Notes under the pieces: generated by a model | What the model saw: only the letters and a program-made list of their open reading frames with translations | What the model was told of the DNA's origin: nothing | Database searches by the model: none | Part shown: positions 47,031 through 57,525 of the stretch, in pieces | How the letters are laid out: every line of letters starts with the position of its first letter | How positions within the stretch are numbered: position 1 is the stretch's first letter | Source: Mesorhizobium intechi | GTDB lineage: Bacteria > Pseudomonadota > Alphaproteobacteria > Rhizobiales > Rhizobiaceae | Assembly: GCF_002879535.1 (NCBI RefSeq) | Contig: NZ_PNOT02000219.1 | Location: 1 to 64,000, forward strand | Direction of reading: 5' to 3' | Length of the DNA stretch: 64,000 nucleotides | Translations under genes and position numbers: made by a program

Positions 47031-48329
47031 TCAGTCCTTTGTCCGGCCCGCCGTCTCGTCCGGTGCATAAGCGAGTTCCACCGGCAGCGGCGCCTGCGCC
47101 GTCATCGGCGTGAAGCTGCCGGTCTCGGTGGCGGGCACCGCCTGTGTGGTGAACACGCGCAACAGCACGAACAGGCAGAAGGCGCAGGCGATGACGACAG
47201 CCACATAGATGAAGGCCTGCGTGCCGTAGACGGCCGACAGCGCCGTGACGATGCCAGGCACGACAAAGCCGGCCAGCGACCACGCGAACAGGAGCGAACT
47301 GGACAGCGCCACCATGTCGTCCTTGCCGGCCCGGTCGGCGGCGTGCGCGCTGGACAGCGAATAGATCGATTCCGAAGCGCCGTCCCACAACACATAGATA
47401 ACCAGCAGCGCCGGCAGCGCGCCGCCGTCGAAACCGAGGGCGAACATGCCGGCCACCGCGGCCAGCGCGGATGCTCCGATCAGCACGTAGCGGCGGTCGG
47501 TGCGGTCGGAAATCCAGCCGAAGGGAAGCTGCAGGATCAGCGTGCCGAGCGGCATCACCGAAAGCAGCAACGCCACATCGGCCTGGCTGTAGCCCTTGGC
47601 CGTGGCATGGATCGGCGCGAAACCCGAAATCGACATCGACAGGCCGCCGACCGCCAGCATGCCGGCAACGCCGACCGGCGAGATCCGCCAGGCCCGGCGC
47701 AGCGCCACCGAGGCGGCCTGCGGCGCCGGTGGTTGCGCCAGCCGCGTCATGCCGACAGGCAGGATCGACAAAGCGGTGAAGGCAATGCCGATCAACGGCG
47801 CATCCGCGGTCCTGACGTCGACCAGCGCCAGCGTGGCATAGCCGACGCCCAGCCCGGCGACATAGGCGACGTAGAAGAAAGCCATCACCCGGCCGCGTAT
47901 GGCGTTGGCGACGGCATCGTTCAGCCAGCTCTGCGCGACGATGAACAGGCCGCATATGGCAAAGCCGTAGAGGGCGCGCGCGCCGATCCACGGTATGGGG
48001 TGCGGACCCGCGCCGATGGCCGCGTTGGACAGCGCGATCAGCGCCGACAGCACCATGAAGCCGCGGGCATGACCGACCCTGCGTACCAGCGGCCCGGTCA
48101 GGATGCAGCCGGCAAGACCGCCGGCCGACAGGCCCGTGACGATCAGGCCGGCCCAAGTCGGATCGAAGTCCTCGACGCCGAGCCGGACCGGGATGTAGGC
48201 AAACATCAGCCCGTTGCCGATGGCGATAAGCGCCATCGACACGATGACACTTGCGATCGCGATCAGCGGTGTCGGCGCGCTGCCATGCTCCGGTTCGACT
48301 GCGGCTTGGGTCTTGGTTTGAATTGCCAT
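47031..48329 (-). CDS. MFS-superfamily transporter
   Basis: The protein is 432 aa with twelve predicted hydrophobic segments. The loop-2 motif GCILTGPLVRRVGHARGFMV and the later FGWISDRTDRRYVLIGASAL are the MFS signatures. The family resembles putative sugar or multidrug transporters (YcaD/UMF1-like), but no substrate is predicted. It separates nadD from the MscS/rsfS side of the cluster. Confidence 0.88.
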   Translation of the reverse strand: MAIQTKTQAAVEPEHGSAPTPLIAIASVIVSMALIAIGNGLMFAYIPVRLGVEDFDPTWAGLIVTGLSAGGLAGCILTGPLVRRVGHARGFMVLSALIALSNAAIGAGPHPIPWIGARALYGFAICGLFIVAQSWLNDAVANAIRGRVMAFFYVAYVAGLGVGYATLALVDVRTADAPLIGIAFTALSILPVGMTRLAQPPAPQAASVALRRAWRISPVGVAGMLAVGGLSMSISGFAPIHATAKGYSQADVALLLSVMPLGTLILQLPFGWISDRTDRRYVLIGASALAAVAGMFALGFDGGALPALLVIYVLWDGASESIYSLSSAHAADRAGKDDMVALSSSLLFAWSLAGFVVPGIVTALSAVYGTQAFIYVAVVIACAFCLFVLLRVFTTQAVPATETGSFTPMTAQAPLPVELAYAPDETAGRTKD

Positions 48330-48424
48330 GTCGGGTCAGCATCGCCGATGCGTCGGGCAAGCGCCGCCGTAAAAACGACATGGTCGGGCGGCCGAAACGC
48401 TGGCTCTTCCCCGGCGGAGATGCC

Positions 48425-49012
48425 CTACCCCTTCGCCATCTTGCGGATCGCGCTCGACGACAGCGATGAGCGCGGGCCGTGGATGAAGGTCCAGGCCGGC
48501 GCCTTCATGTGGGCGAGCAGCGGCGCGTCGCCTTCGTCGATGCGGGCATAATCGAAGGTCTTGGCGACGACCGACGACAGGAACGACAGCGTCGCGCCCG
48601 GCCGGTCGATGACCGCGATGGGGAACGTCAGCACGATCTCGCGCCAGCGCTGCCAGCGATGGAAATCGCGCAGACTGTCCGCGCCCATGATCCAGACGAA
48701 GTCGACGCCGGGATTGCGCGCCTTGACCAGCGCCAGGGCGTCGGCGGTGTAGCGCACATGATGCGCCGCCTCGAAGGCGGTAATCTTGATCTTCGGGTTC
48801 TTGGCGATCTGCTCGGACAGTTGCAGCCGCTCGGCCAGCGGCGCCAGTTCCCGCGTGCTCTTCAGCGGATTGCCCGGCGTCACCATCCACCACAGCTGGT
48901 CGAGCGCCAGGCGCCTCAGCGCGATCTCGGCGACCAGCGCATGGCCTGCATGCGGCGGATTGAACGAGCCGCCGAACAGGCCGACGGCCAGGCCCTTCTC
49001 GGCATGCGGCAT
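48425..49012 (-). CDS. nadD: Nicotinate-nucleotide adenylyltransferase NadD
   Basis: The protein is 195 aa from ATG 49012. Adenylates nicotinate mononucleotide to deamido-NAD. N-terminal dinucleotide site GLFGGSFNPPHAGHALVAEI, and ISSSTIR-like C-terminal segment HGPRSSLSSSAIRKMAKG are present, with DFVWIMGADSLRDFHRWQRW in the middle. Upstream start codons out to 49126 would include a palindromic repeat and are rejected. It follows proA on the same strand. Confidence 0.93.
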   Translation of the reverse strand: MPHAEKGLAVGLFGGSFNPPHAGHALVAEIALRRLALDQLWWMVTPGNPLKSTRELAPLAERLQLSEQIAKNPKIKITAFEAAHHVRYTADALALVKARNPGVDFVWIMGADSLRDFHRWQRWREIVLTFPIAVIDRPGATLSFLSSVVAKTFDYARIDEGDAPLLAHMKAPAWTFIHGPRSSLSSSAIRKMAKG

Positions 49013-49129
49013 TTTCAGGTAGCGGGAAGGAACGGTGTTCTCACCGTCCCCTTTGTGCGAGGGATGGGCAAGACCCGCGGCTTGCCCAGGTCGGTCGACC
49101 CGCGAAGCGGCGCGGGGTGGGGGCATGGT

Positions 49130-49200
49130 GGAATTCAGCGTCGTCCTCCCACCCGGCTCGCTGCGCTTGTCACCCTCTCCACAAGTGGAAGGGTAAGGGG
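49130..49200. repeat. Rhizobial intergenic palindrome remnant between nadD and proA
   Basis: The stretch with CACCCGGCTCGCTGCGC and CCCTCTCCACAAGTGGAAGGG is of the CTCTCCCC...GGGGAGA type, like the element at 28240-28300, but degenerate. The 190-bp gap has no gene. Confidence 0.45.
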
Positions 49201-49205
49201 AGCGC

Positions 49206-50492
49206 TCACGGCCTCACCTGCCCCGACCCGCGCACGCGATATTTGAACGAGGTCAGCTGCTCGACGCCGACCGGCCCGCGCGCATGCATCTTGCCGGTGG
49301 CGATGCCGATCTCGGCGCCCATGCCGAACTCGCCGCCATCGGCGAACTGCGTCGAGGCATTATGCAGCAGGATCGCCGAATCGATCTCGTTGAAGAACCG
49401 CTCCACGGCCTTCGTATCCTCGGCGATGATCGCCTCGGTGTGATGCGAGGAGAAGGTCTCGATATGTTCGATCGCGCCGCCGATGCCGTCGACCAGCTTC
49501 ACGGCGATGATGGCGTCGAGATATTCGGTCACCCAGTCGGCATCGGTCGCCGGCTTGGCGTCGAAAAACACCCTTAGCACCTCTTGATCGGCATGGATCT
49601 CGCAGCCGGCGGCGCGGAGCGCATCGAGGATCGGCCCCAGATGCGTGGACGCCACCGCGCGGTCGACCAGCAGCGTCTCGGCCGCGCCGCAGACGCCGGT
49701 GCGCCGCATCTTGGCGTTGACGGCGATTTTGATCGCCATGTCGAGATCGGCGGAGCGGTCGATGTAGAGGTGGCAGATGCCTTCCAGATGGGCGAAGACC
49801 GGCACGCGTGCTTCGCTCTGCACACGCCCGACCAGACTTTTGCCGCCGCGCGGGATGATGACGTCGAGCGCGCCACCTAGCCCCTTGAGCATCTCGCCGA
49901 CAGCGGCGCGATCGGTGGTCGGCACCAGTTGGATGGCGTCTTCCGGCAGGCCGGCGGCCTTCAGGCCCTCGACCAGGCAGGCATGGATGGCAGCGGACGA
50001 ATTGAGCGAATCCGAGCCGCCGCGCAGGATCACCGGATTGCCGGCCTTGAGGCAGAGCGCGCCGGCATCCGCCGTCACGTTCGGGCGGCTCTCATAGATG
50101 ACGCCGACGACGCCGAGCGGCGTGCGCACGCGCTCGATCCGCAGGCCGTTCGGCCGTTCCCATGCCGCGATCACGTCGCCGACCGGATCCTTGAGTTCGG
50201 CGATTTCGCGGATGCCGTCGGCCATGGCACGGATGCGCGCCGGATTGAGCTTCAGCCGGTCCATGAAGGAGGCGGAAAGCCCCGACTCCTCGCCATTCGA
50301 GATGTCGATGGCGTTGGCGTCGAGAATGTCCCGCTCCCGGGCGACGATCGCCTCTGCCATGGCAAGCAGGGCGGCGTTCTTGGCGGCGGTGGCGGCGATG
50401 GCCAGCGGTCGGGCAGCGGCGCGGGCGCGGCGGCCGATATCGGCCATCAGCGCCACGGTGTCATCCCCGGATTTTTCATGCAGCTTCAGCAT
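49206..50492 (-). CDS. proA: Gamma-glutamyl-phosphate reductase ProA
   Basis: The protein is 428 aa. Second enzyme of proline synthesis, reducing gamma-glutamyl phosphate with NADPH to the semialdehyde. ALDH-fold motifs: [40 protein letters not shown], and catalytic Cys in [15 protein letters not shown] near residue 265. Fourteen bases separate it from proB; together with obgE they form one likely operon. Confidence 0.95.
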   Translation of the reverse strand: MLKLHEKSGDDTVALMADIGRRARAAARPLAIAATAAKNAALLAMAEAIVARERDILDANAIDISNGEESGLSASFMDRLKLNPARIRAMADGIREIAELKDPVGDVIAAWERPNGLRIERVRTPLGVVGVIYESRPNVTADAGALCLKAGNPVILRGGSDSLNSSAAIHACLVEGLKAAGLPEDAIQLVPTTDRAAVGEMLKGLGGALDVIIPRGGKSLVGRVQSEARVPVFAHLEGICHLYIDRSADLDMAIKIAVNAKMRRTGVCGAAETLLVDRAVASTHLGPILDALRAAGCEIHADQEVLRVFFDAKPATDADWVTEYLDAIIAVKLVDGIGGAIEHIETFSSHHTEAIIAEDTKAVERFFNEIDSAILLHNASTQFADGGEFGMGAEIGIATGKMHARGPVGVEQLTSFKYRVRGSGQVRP

Positions 50493-50506
50493 GGCTCATC
50501 CTCCGC

Positions 50507-51631
50507 TTAGGTCGCTCCCGCGTGACTCACCACGAGGTCGTCGCGGTGGATCATCGCCGAACGCGCCTCGTAACCGAGCACGGTTTCGATCTCGGCCGTC
50601 TTCAGGCCTGCGATCCTTACGGCATCGGCGGCATCATAGGCAACCAGCCCCCGCGCGATCTCGCGGCCCTCGGGCGACAGGATCGCCACCGTATCGCCGC
50701 GCGAAAAATTGCCGCTGACCAGTTTGACGCCGGCCGGCAGCAGCGATTTGCCCGATGCGAGCGCACCGACAGCGCCGGCGTCGACCGTCAGCCGGCCGGC
50801 CGGTTCGAGCTGGCCGGCGATCCAGGTCTTGTAGCCCTTGACCGGATTGGCGCTCGGCCGGAAGAAGGTGGCGCGTTCCCCGCGCTCGATCGCCATCAGC
50901 GGCGACAGCCGCGTGCCCGAGGTGATGATCATCGCGGTGCCGGCGGCGGTGGCGATCTTGCCGGCATCGAGCTTGGTGCGCATGCCGCCGCGCGACAGTT
51001 CGGAGGCGGCAGCCCCTGCCATCGCCTCGATGTCGGGCGTGATGCGGTCGACCACCGGAATGAACCTGGCTGTGGGATCGCGCGCCGGCGGTGCGGTGTA
51101 GAGCCCGTCAATGTCGGAGAGCAGCACCAGAAGGTCGGCGCCCATCATGGTGGCAACGCGCGCGGCCAGCCGGTCATTGTCGCCATAGCGGATTTCCGAC
51201 GTGGCCACCGTATCGTTCTCGTTGATGACCGGCACCGCCTTCATCTTGAGCAATGTCGAGATCGTCGCCCGCGCATTGAGATAGCGGCGGCGCTCCTCGG
51301 TGTCGCCAAGGGTCAAGAGAATCTGGCCCGATTTCAGCGCACCCTTGCCGAGCGCATCCGACCAGGCGCCGGCGAGCGCGATCTGCCCGACGGCCGCCGC
51401 CGCCTGGCTCTCCTCGAGCTTCAGCGCACGCTTGCCGAGGCCAAGGATGGTGCGGCCAAGCGCGATGGCGCCTGAGGAAACAACGAGGATTTCGGCGCCG
51501 CCCTGGGCAAGCACCGCGATGTCGTCGGCCAGCGACGCCAGCCAGTCGCGCTTCAGGCCGCTCGCGCGGTCGACGAGCAGCGCCGAGCCGATCTTGACGG
51601 TGATGCGCCGGTATTTCTTCAGCGACTGCAT
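50507..51631 (-). CDS. proB: Glutamate 5-kinase ProB with PUA domain
   Basis: The protein is 374 aa from ATG 51631; a longer frame to 51691 enters obgE. First enzyme of proline synthesis. Kinase motifs: [39 protein letters not shown] and [20 protein letters not shown]. The C-terminal ~90 residues are the PUA domain ([20 protein letters not shown]), often involved in proline feedback. It starts 4 bp after obgE. Confidence 0.95.
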   Translation of the reverse strand: MQSLKKYRRITVKIGSALLVDRASGLKRDWLASLADDIAVLAQGGAEILVVSSGAIALGRTILGLGKRALKLEESQAAAAVGQIALAGAWSDALGKGALKSGQILLTLGDTEERRRYLNARATISTLLKMKAVPVINENDTVATSEIRYGDNDRLAARVATMMGADLLVLLSDIDGLYTAPPARDPTARFIPVVDRITPDIEAMAGAAASELSRGGMRTKLDAGKIATAAGTAMIITSGTRLSPLMAIERGERATFFRPSANPVKGYKTWIAGQLEPAGRLTVDAGAVGALASGKSLLPAGVKLVSGNFSRGDTVAILSPEGREIARGLVAYDAADAVRIAGLKTAEIETVLGYEARSAMIHRDDLVVSHAGAT

Positions 51632-51635
51632 GGTC

Positions 51636-52724
<1,089 letters not shown>

Positions 52725-52796
52725 CTAAACCAAGGCGCGGTCGAGGGCGAGACCGTTTATGACAATGGTCGTGGGGTCGGCCGGAGACATGTCGGC

Positions 52797-53666
52797 ATGA
52801 AGCTTGTAACCTACAACATCCAGTACGGCATCGGCCTTGATGGACAATACGATGTCGCGCGCATTACCGACACGGTGCGCGGCGCCGATGTGATCGCGCT
52901 GCAGGAGGTCACCCGCAACAATCCAAGGAACGGCGGGCGCGACATGGTCGCCGAGATCGGCGAGGCGCTGCCCGACTATTTCGCGGTCTATGGCAGTAAT
53001 TTCGAGGCCAATATCGGCTCGCGCATCGAGAACGGCCGCGCCATCACCACCACCTTCCAGCTCGGCAACATGATGCTGTCGAAGACGCCCATTCTTCTGT
53101 CGCGCAACCTGCTTTTGCCGCGCAGCCGCAGCTTCGAGATGATGAATTTCCAGCGCGGCGCGCTGGAGGCACTGATCGAGACGCCGCTCGGCTTCATCCG
53201 CTTCTATTCCATCCATCTCGATCACCGCAGCCCGCTCGAACGCACCAGCCAGATCCAGTTCCTGCGCCGGCGCCTTTTGAACTACGCCCTCGAAGGCGGC
53301 GCGCTGTCCGGCGTCGCCGAGATCGGCCTGCCGGAATTGCCGCATCCCGAGGCCTTTGTCGCCATGGGCGATTTCAACATGCTGGCCGGCTCGCCCGAAT
53401 ATGTCGAACTCGCCGGCCGGCCAGATCATCAGTTCGGCATGCCGCTGACCGCCGACTTCGCCGTTGACGCCGCCGTGCGCCTCAATGCCACCGGCGACGA
53501 TCTCGCCAGCTGGGTCGACCCGAAGGACCCGGCAAACACCAGCCGCCATAAGCGCATCGACTATGTCTTCACCAGCGCATCGCTTGCCCGATCGCTGCGG
53601 CGCCTGTGGGTCGACAGCAAGGCAACGGGTTCGGACCATCTGCCGGTGTGGGTTGAACTGGGTTGA
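52797..53666 (+). CDS. Endonuclease/exonuclease/phosphatase-family protein
   Basis: The protein is 289 aa from ATG 52797 with GGAGAC upstream; the longer frame lacks fold motifs. The EEP-fold blocks are complete: KLVTYNIQYGIGLDG, ADVIALQEVTRNN, YSIHLDHRSPLERTSQIQFL, FVAMGDFNMLAGSPEY and KATGSDHLPVWVEL. Members are phosphodiesterases or lipid phosphatases; without more information the substrate is unknown. It is convergent with a GNAT gene and oriented against the obgE operon. Confidence 0.9.
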   Translation: MKLVTYNIQYGIGLDGQYDVARITDTVRGADVIALQEVTRNNPRNGGRDMVAEIGEALPDYFAVYGSNFEANIGSRIENGRAITTTFQLGNMMLSKTPILLSRNLLLPRSRSFEMMNFQRGALEALIETPLGFIRFYSIHLDHRSPLERTSQIQFLRRRLLNYALEGGALSGVAEIGLPELPHPEAFVAMGDFNMLAGSPEYVELAGRPDHQFGMPLTADFAVDAAVRLNATGDDLASWVDPKDPANTSRHKRIDYVFTSASLARSLRRLWVDSKATGSDHLPVWVELG

Positions 53667-53673
53667 TGGCTTT

Positions 53674-54207
53674 TCATCTGGCTGCGTTTTCGCGTTCGAC
53701 GATCGCCATCATGATCGTATCGCCGTACTGCCCGTCGATACAGACAGCGTCGCGCTGCACGCCCTCCCTGACAAACCCGACCTTGTCGTACAGCGCGATG
53801 GCACGGGCATTGTCGGCATGCACGGACAGCTCGATGCGGACAAAGCCAACCTCGCGTGCCCGCGCCAGGGTCGCATTGATAAGCCGCAGACCGAGGCCAC
53901 GCCCGCGATGGGAGGCAACGATTCCCATGCCCAGGGTGCCGCGATGGGCATGGATGAGCCGGTCATGGCGTGAGATATCGCACCAACCGACGACCCCACC
54001 ACGAACAACCGCCACGAAACCTGGATCGCCTGCCGCGATACGGTCCAGTACGAATCGCCGGGTTTGATCCAGTGGCGGCGCCTCGAGGAAGGACAGATAC
54101 TTCCGCTCACGCGCAACGAGATCAAGCGCGCGATGGAAGCTTTCGATGTCACCGGGGGTTATCGGCGCGATCGCGATCGTTTCAACATCGTTGCCGTCAT
54201 CGACCAT
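53674..54207 (-). CDS. GNAT-family N-acetyltransferase
   Basis: The protein is 177 aa from ATG 54207. Acetyl-CoA motif ASHRGRGLGLRLINATLARA near residue 100 and ADNARAIALYDKVGFVREG near 132 (motif B) are clear. An IAIAPITPGDIESFHRALDL start is typical of ribosomal or small-molecule acetyltransferases. The substrate is unknown. Downstream of another GNAT gene on the same strand (21 bp). Confidence 0.88.
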   Translation of the reverse strand: MVDDGNDVETIAIAPITPGDIESFHRALDLVARERKYLSFLEAPPLDQTRRFVLDRIAAGDPGFVAVVRGGVVGWCDISRHDRLIHAHRGTLGMGIVASHRGRGLGLRLINATLARAREVGFVRIELSVHADNARAIALYDKVGFVREGVQRDAVCIDGQYGDTIMMAIVERENAAR

Positions 54208-54228
54208 TGGCTTGCCCGGCGCAGTCCA

Positions 54229-54816
54229 TCAAAAATGCACCCAGTTGCGCAGGCTGATCCACGTCTTCCTGTCGAGCCTGTAACGCTCGACCGGCACCTG
54301 GCCCGCGACGATCGAGTTCAGCATGCCCTGCCCGGCATACTGGAAGCCGCACTTGTGGATCACCCGGCGCGAGGCCGGATTGATGACCCGCGTCGAGGCA
54401 TGCAGCACCTGGACCGACGTCTTCTGGAAGGCGAGGTCGACCAGGGCGTGGGCGGCTTCCGTCGCATAGCCGCGCTTCCAGTAGGGTTCGCCGATCCAGT
54501 AGCCGAGCTCCAGCCCGCGATCGGTGGTGTTGAGCCCGGCGCAGCCGACGAAAGTATCGGTGCCGGCCAGTGTCAAGGCATAGGCGATGCCGGCGCGGCG
54601 CGACCGTGTCATCGCCAGGAAAGCGCGGGCCTCGGCCTCGCCATAGGGGTGCGGCATGCGCGCCAGCATTTCGGCGACATGACGGTTGTCGGCAAGCTCG
54701 ACCAGTTGCGCGATGTCGCTCTCGCGCGGCGCCCGCATCACCAGCCGCTCGGTGACCAGCACCGGGCAGTCTATCGCATAACTTTCGTCTTCTGAGTCTT
54801 CCGCTTCGGCAACCAT
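54229..54816 (-). CDS. RimJ/RimL-type GNAT acetyltransferase
   Basis: The protein is 195 aa from ATG 54816, with GGAGG eight bases upstream; starts nearer 54861 would lie in the rpmA terminator. It opens VLVTERLVMRAPRESDIAQL and has LGYWIGEPYWKRGYATEAAH with the acetyl-CoA loop, then INPASRRVIHKCGFQYAG, all hallmarks of the RimJ/RimL subgroup. It may acetylate a protein N-terminus or a small molecule. It follows the terminator of rpmA, so it probably has its own promoter or read-through expression. Confidence 0.9.
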   Translation of the reverse strand: MVAEAEDSEDESYAIDCPVLVTERLVMRAPRESDIAQLVELADNRHVAEMLARMPHPYGEAEARAFLAMTRSRRAGIAYALTLAGTDTFVGCAGLNTTDRGLELGYWIGEPYWKRGYATEAAHALVDLAFQKTSVQVLHASTRVINPASRRVIHKCGFQYAGQGMLNSIVAGQVPVERYRLDRKTWISLRNWVHF

Positions 54817-54835
54817 TTCAAAGTCCTCCAGGCAC

Positions 54836-54867
54836 AAGAAAAAGGGGAGATGGAAACCCATCTCCCC
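54836..54867 (-). terminator. Rho-independent terminator after rpmA
   Basis: GGGGAGATGG (54844-54853), loop AAAC, CCATCTCCCC (54858-54867) in perfect 10-bp stem; on the minus strand the stem is followed by TTTTTCTT. It ends rplU-rpmA. Confidence 0.9.
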
Positions 54868-54936
54868 TGATCCTTTTCCTGGCGTTGCCAGACACCGGTT
54901 CCCGAGATGGGCGCCGGTGTTCTAGTGCGGAACCGG

Positions 54937-55206
54937 CTACTCCGCGGCTTTGGTAATCGGGTTGACCGATACGTAGGTTCGGCCATTGGCTTTTTTGTTG
55001 AACATCACGGCGCCGGCTTCGAGCGCAAAAAGGGTATGGTCCGTGCCCATGCCGACATTGACGCCGGGATGCCAGGTTGTGCCGCGTTGACGAATGATGA
55101 TGTTGCCCGGGATGACGGCTTCGCCGCCGAACTTCTTCACGCCCAGACGCTTGGAATGCGAGTCGCGACCGTTGCGCGACGAGCCGCCAGCTTTCTTGTG
55201 TGCCAT
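54937..55206 (-). CDS. rpmA: Ribosomal protein L27
   Basis: The protein is 89 aa with the conserved start [20 protein letters not shown] and the loop [21 protein letters not shown]27 is part of the 50S subunit near the peptidyl transferase centre. It is cotranscribed with rplU (98 bp downstream of its stop). Confidence 0.97.
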   Translation of the reverse strand: MAHKKAGGSSRNGRDSHSKRLGVKKFGGEAVIPGNIIIRQRGTTWHPGVNVGMGTDHTLFALEAGAVMFNKKANGRTYVSVNPITKAAE

Positions 55207-55304
55207 CTAACTAACTCCGTTGCGCCGCAAGGCGCCTAAAAGGCCTTATGAACGCGTTCGCGTTCCGTTTCAAGTCCGATCCGGCGGATGTTTCGCCGGA
55301 AAAA

Positions 55305-55976
55305 TTACTTCTTCGCCAGTTCCTTGGCCTGCTCGCGCCAGTCCTTGATCTGGTCGGCGCTGAACGGCATGTGCTCGTCGATCTTGGCGACATCCTTGTC
55401 GGTCAGCTTGGCGAGCTGCGCGAAAGTGATGATGCCCTGCTCGTTAAGATCCTTGGCGGCGACCGGGCCGATGCCCTTGATCACGGTCAGATCGTCCGGC
55501 TCGCCCTTCGGCGCCTTGAACAGCGGCGCGGCGGCGGTCTCGGCCGTCACTTCTGCCTTGGGGGCGGTTTCCTTCTTGGCCTTGGCTTCCTTCGGCGCGG
55601 CCTCGGCAGCAACCTCGGCCTTGGCTTCCGCCTTCACGGCGGCCTTCTTGGCCGGCTTGGCGCCACCCAGCAGGATCTCGGAGATCCGCACGGTGGTCAA
55701 AAGCTGGCGATGGCCGATCTTGCGGCGCGAATTCTGGCGGCGGCGCTTCTTGAAAGCGATGACCGTGCGGTTCTTGCCCTGTTCGACGACTTCCGCGGTG
55801 ACCAGAGCGCCATCGACGAATGGCGCGCCGAACGTGACATTGTCGCCCTCGCCATGCGCGAGCACGTGGCCGATCTCGACGATATCGCCGACATTGGCTT
55901 CGACTTTTTCGATCTTCAGGAGATCGTTGGCGGCAACGCGATACTGCTTACCGCCCGTTTTAATGACTGCGAACAT
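55305..55976 (-). CDS. rplU: Ribosomal protein L21 with helix-hairpin-helix C-terminal extension
   Basis: The protein is 223 aa from ATG 55976, more than twice the ~103 aa of ordinary L21. Residues 1-103 are L21 ([40 protein letters not shown]). A Lys/Ala/Glu-rich linker follows (~105-150), then a helix-hairpin-helix domain ([40 protein letters not shown]). Long L21 proteins of this design are usual in rhizobia. The same tail type is found on LivG in this window. It leads rpmA. Confidence 0.94.
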   Translation of the reverse strand: MFAVIKTGGKQYRVAANDLLKIEKVEANVGDIVEIGHVLAHGEGDNVTFGAPFVDGALVTAEVVEQGKNRTVIAFKKRRRQNSRRKIGHRQLLTTVRISEILLGGAKPAKKAAVKAEAKAEVAAEAAPKEAKAKKETAPKAEVTAETAAAPLFKAPKGEPDDLTVIKGIGPVAAKDLNEQGIITFAQLAKLTDKDVAKIDEHMPFSADQIKDWREQAKELAKK

Positions 55977-56390
55977 TTTTTGCCTTTCGCTGTTCGGTCG
56001 GCCTTGATGAACCGCCTCTGGCGGTCCGGCCGTCTTTTTGTCAGTCTGCGGGTTCAAAAAACAAGCGGCGCGGAAGAACCCTCCACGCCGATTGCGCGCT
56101 GTCCCTAACCGAAGGTTGCGTGGGAGTCAAGGCAACAGCCGTTGCCGGACAGCATTGGCAAGCAAAGCCGGGCCCATCAGACATGACCGCCCGGCGTTGC
56201 CGTCACCTGGCGGCGAGGATGCGTGGCTGGCCCGTGAAACCGCATGAGTTCGACCGCAAAGACCTGCCCTGTTTCAGCCGCTTGTCCAGCGGGCCGGATG
56301 ACCAGCCAAATATCGGTGGATTTGGCCTTGTAACCTGCCCGTTCAGCCGTTATCTAGTGCGCCGCGCCGGCAACGGCCGACCATGACCGC

Positions 56391-56480
56391 GGAGAGGTGG
56401 CAGAGTGGTCGAATGCACCGCACTCGAAATGCGGCATGGGTGCAAGCCCATCGGGGGTTCGAATCCCTCCCTCTCCGCCA
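56391..56480 (+). tRNA. tRNA-Ser (anticodon CGA)
   Basis: A 90-nt class-II cloverleaf: acceptor arms GGAGAGG/CCTCTCC, D-arm GTGGCAGAGTGGTCGAAT, anticodon loop CTCGAAA with anticodon CGA (56425-56427), a long variable arm (CATGGGTGCAAGCCCATC), T-arm GGGGGTTCGAATCCC, and encoded CCA at the end. It reads UCG serine codons. The accessory-looking region starts immediately downstream. Confidence 0.96.
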
Positions 56481-56583
56481 TTTATGCCGTCTAAAGCATT
56501 GATTTTGCGCCATAACGTCTGACGGCAATTGCCTCCTTCCCAACGCGGTTCCCAATCGACTGCAACCCGAAGGAGCACTGGAA

Positions 56584-56889
56584 ATGACCAGCTTTTCTGA
56601 CTTGCCGGCCGCTTGGTTCAAGGGCCGGTTCTCTCGCCGAGCCGTGCTTATCCGCGCCGTGGTTGCGGCGCCTGCCGTTGGCGCCGCTGCCGTCGCAGCA
56701 TCCATGGAATCCCCCATTGGCGAGGTGCCCGTTCAGAAGGTGAACCGTCTCGCTCGCGAATTGGCCTATGCGATGGACGAGTGGATGGCGGACATTAGCC
56801 ATTCTGAATGCCCCCTCGCCTTGTGGGCTGCCCACGTGTGGCCGGCGTCGTCCGGCCGCGGCATCTACTTCAAGAACGAGGGCGTCTGA
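56584..56889 (+). CDS. Small hypothetical protein with twin-Arg-like N-terminus
   Basis: The protein is 101 aa from ATG 56584 with GGAG upstream. FSRRAVLIRAVVAAPAVGAA resembles a Tat-type signal, though the motif is imperfect, and the mature part ends HVWPASSGRGIYFKNEGV. It lies 1 bp from the next gene, as first of three small same-strand genes probably of phage or plasmid origin. I do not recognise it. Confidence 0.6.
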   Translation: MTSFSDLPAAWFKGRFSRRAVLIRAVVAAPAVGAAAVAASMESPIGEVPVQKVNRLARELAYAMDEWMADISHSECPLALWAAHVWPASSGRGIYFKNEGV

Positions 56890-56890
56890 C

Positions 56891-57286
56891 ATGAACGCCC
56901 ACACGCCCACGCTACAACCGTTCGGCATGCCGAAGGGGATGGATCCACAACAGTGGCGCCAGTCTGTCGAGAAGCGCCTGAACGACCTCCTGGACCGCGC
57001 CATGAGCCTGATCAGGGCGCTTGACCTGATGGAGGCCGATTGCGATCTGGAGGACACAGGAGACGATGAGCCGTCGCTTGGCTGGGGACATCGCGGCGGG
57101 CATTCCTTACTGTCCGGCACCGCGCCAAGCCTCCCACTCGGCGACACGACCGACATCGAGCTCGACAACTGCGACGACGAGTGCGGTGGCGATCTGGAGG
57201 GCTACTGTCCCGGCGATTACGGCGAGGTCATCATGTGGCCGGATGATCTGGAATCGCAGGAAGTGCTTGTGTGGTCGGGGCTATGA
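56891..57286 (+). CDS. Hypothetical acidic protein (phage/plasmid-like)
   Basis: The protein is 131 aa from ATG 56891. It starts with a helix (VEKRLNDLLDRAMSLIRALD) followed by an acidic, Cys- and Gly-rich part (DLEDTGDDEPSLGWGHRGGH, DNCDDECGGDLEGYCPGDYG). Proteins with such DDEPSLGW blocks occur in rhizobial phages and plasmids (pattern familiarity, not searched). Its stop overlaps the next start (ATGA). Confidence 0.7.
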   Translation: MNAHTPTLQPFGMPKGMDPQQWRQSVEKRLNDLLDRAMSLIRALDLMEADCDLEDTGDDEPSLGWGHRGGHSLLSGTAPSLPLGDTTDIELDNCDDECGGDLEGYCPGDYGEVIMWPDDLESQEVLVWSGL

Positions 57287-57474
57287 CTGAAATCAAGAAC
57301 CCGCTCTCAGCAGCGATAGATCCGAGCAACGACATGATCGTCGTGCCATTCCACCACGCTTGCCGCGACAGGTTCGGCATGATCCCCATCCGCACCTGCG
57401 ACAAAGAGTTCATGCTCGTCTCGCCGTCGCACTACGACCCTGAGCACTATCCGCCGGGCTCTTGCATTCAATAG
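57283..57474 (+). CDS. Hypothetical small protein
   Basis: The protein is 63 aa from ATG 57283, overlapping the upstream TGA by 4 bases. Sequence has a conserved-looking core (MIVVPFHHACRDRFGMIPI and YDPEHYPPGSCIQ). Third gene in the small cluster, closed by a terminator. Function is unknown. Confidence 0.6.
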   Translation: MTEIKNPLSAAIDPSNDMIVVPFHHACRDRFGMIPIRTCDKEFMLVSPSHYDPEHYPPGSCIQ

Positions 57475-57493
57475 ATACCGACGCCGACCCATT

Positions 57494-57524
57494 AGCCCGC
57501 TGCCTCACGGTGGCGGGCTTTTTT
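57494..57524 (+). terminator. Rho-independent terminator of the small gene cluster
   Basis: AGCCCGC (57494-57500), loop with tgcc...ggtg pairs, GCGGGCT (57513-57519) followed by TTTTT. It closes the 56584-57474 transcript and lies against the convergent TacT-like gene. Confidence 0.85.
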
Positions 57525-57525
57525 G

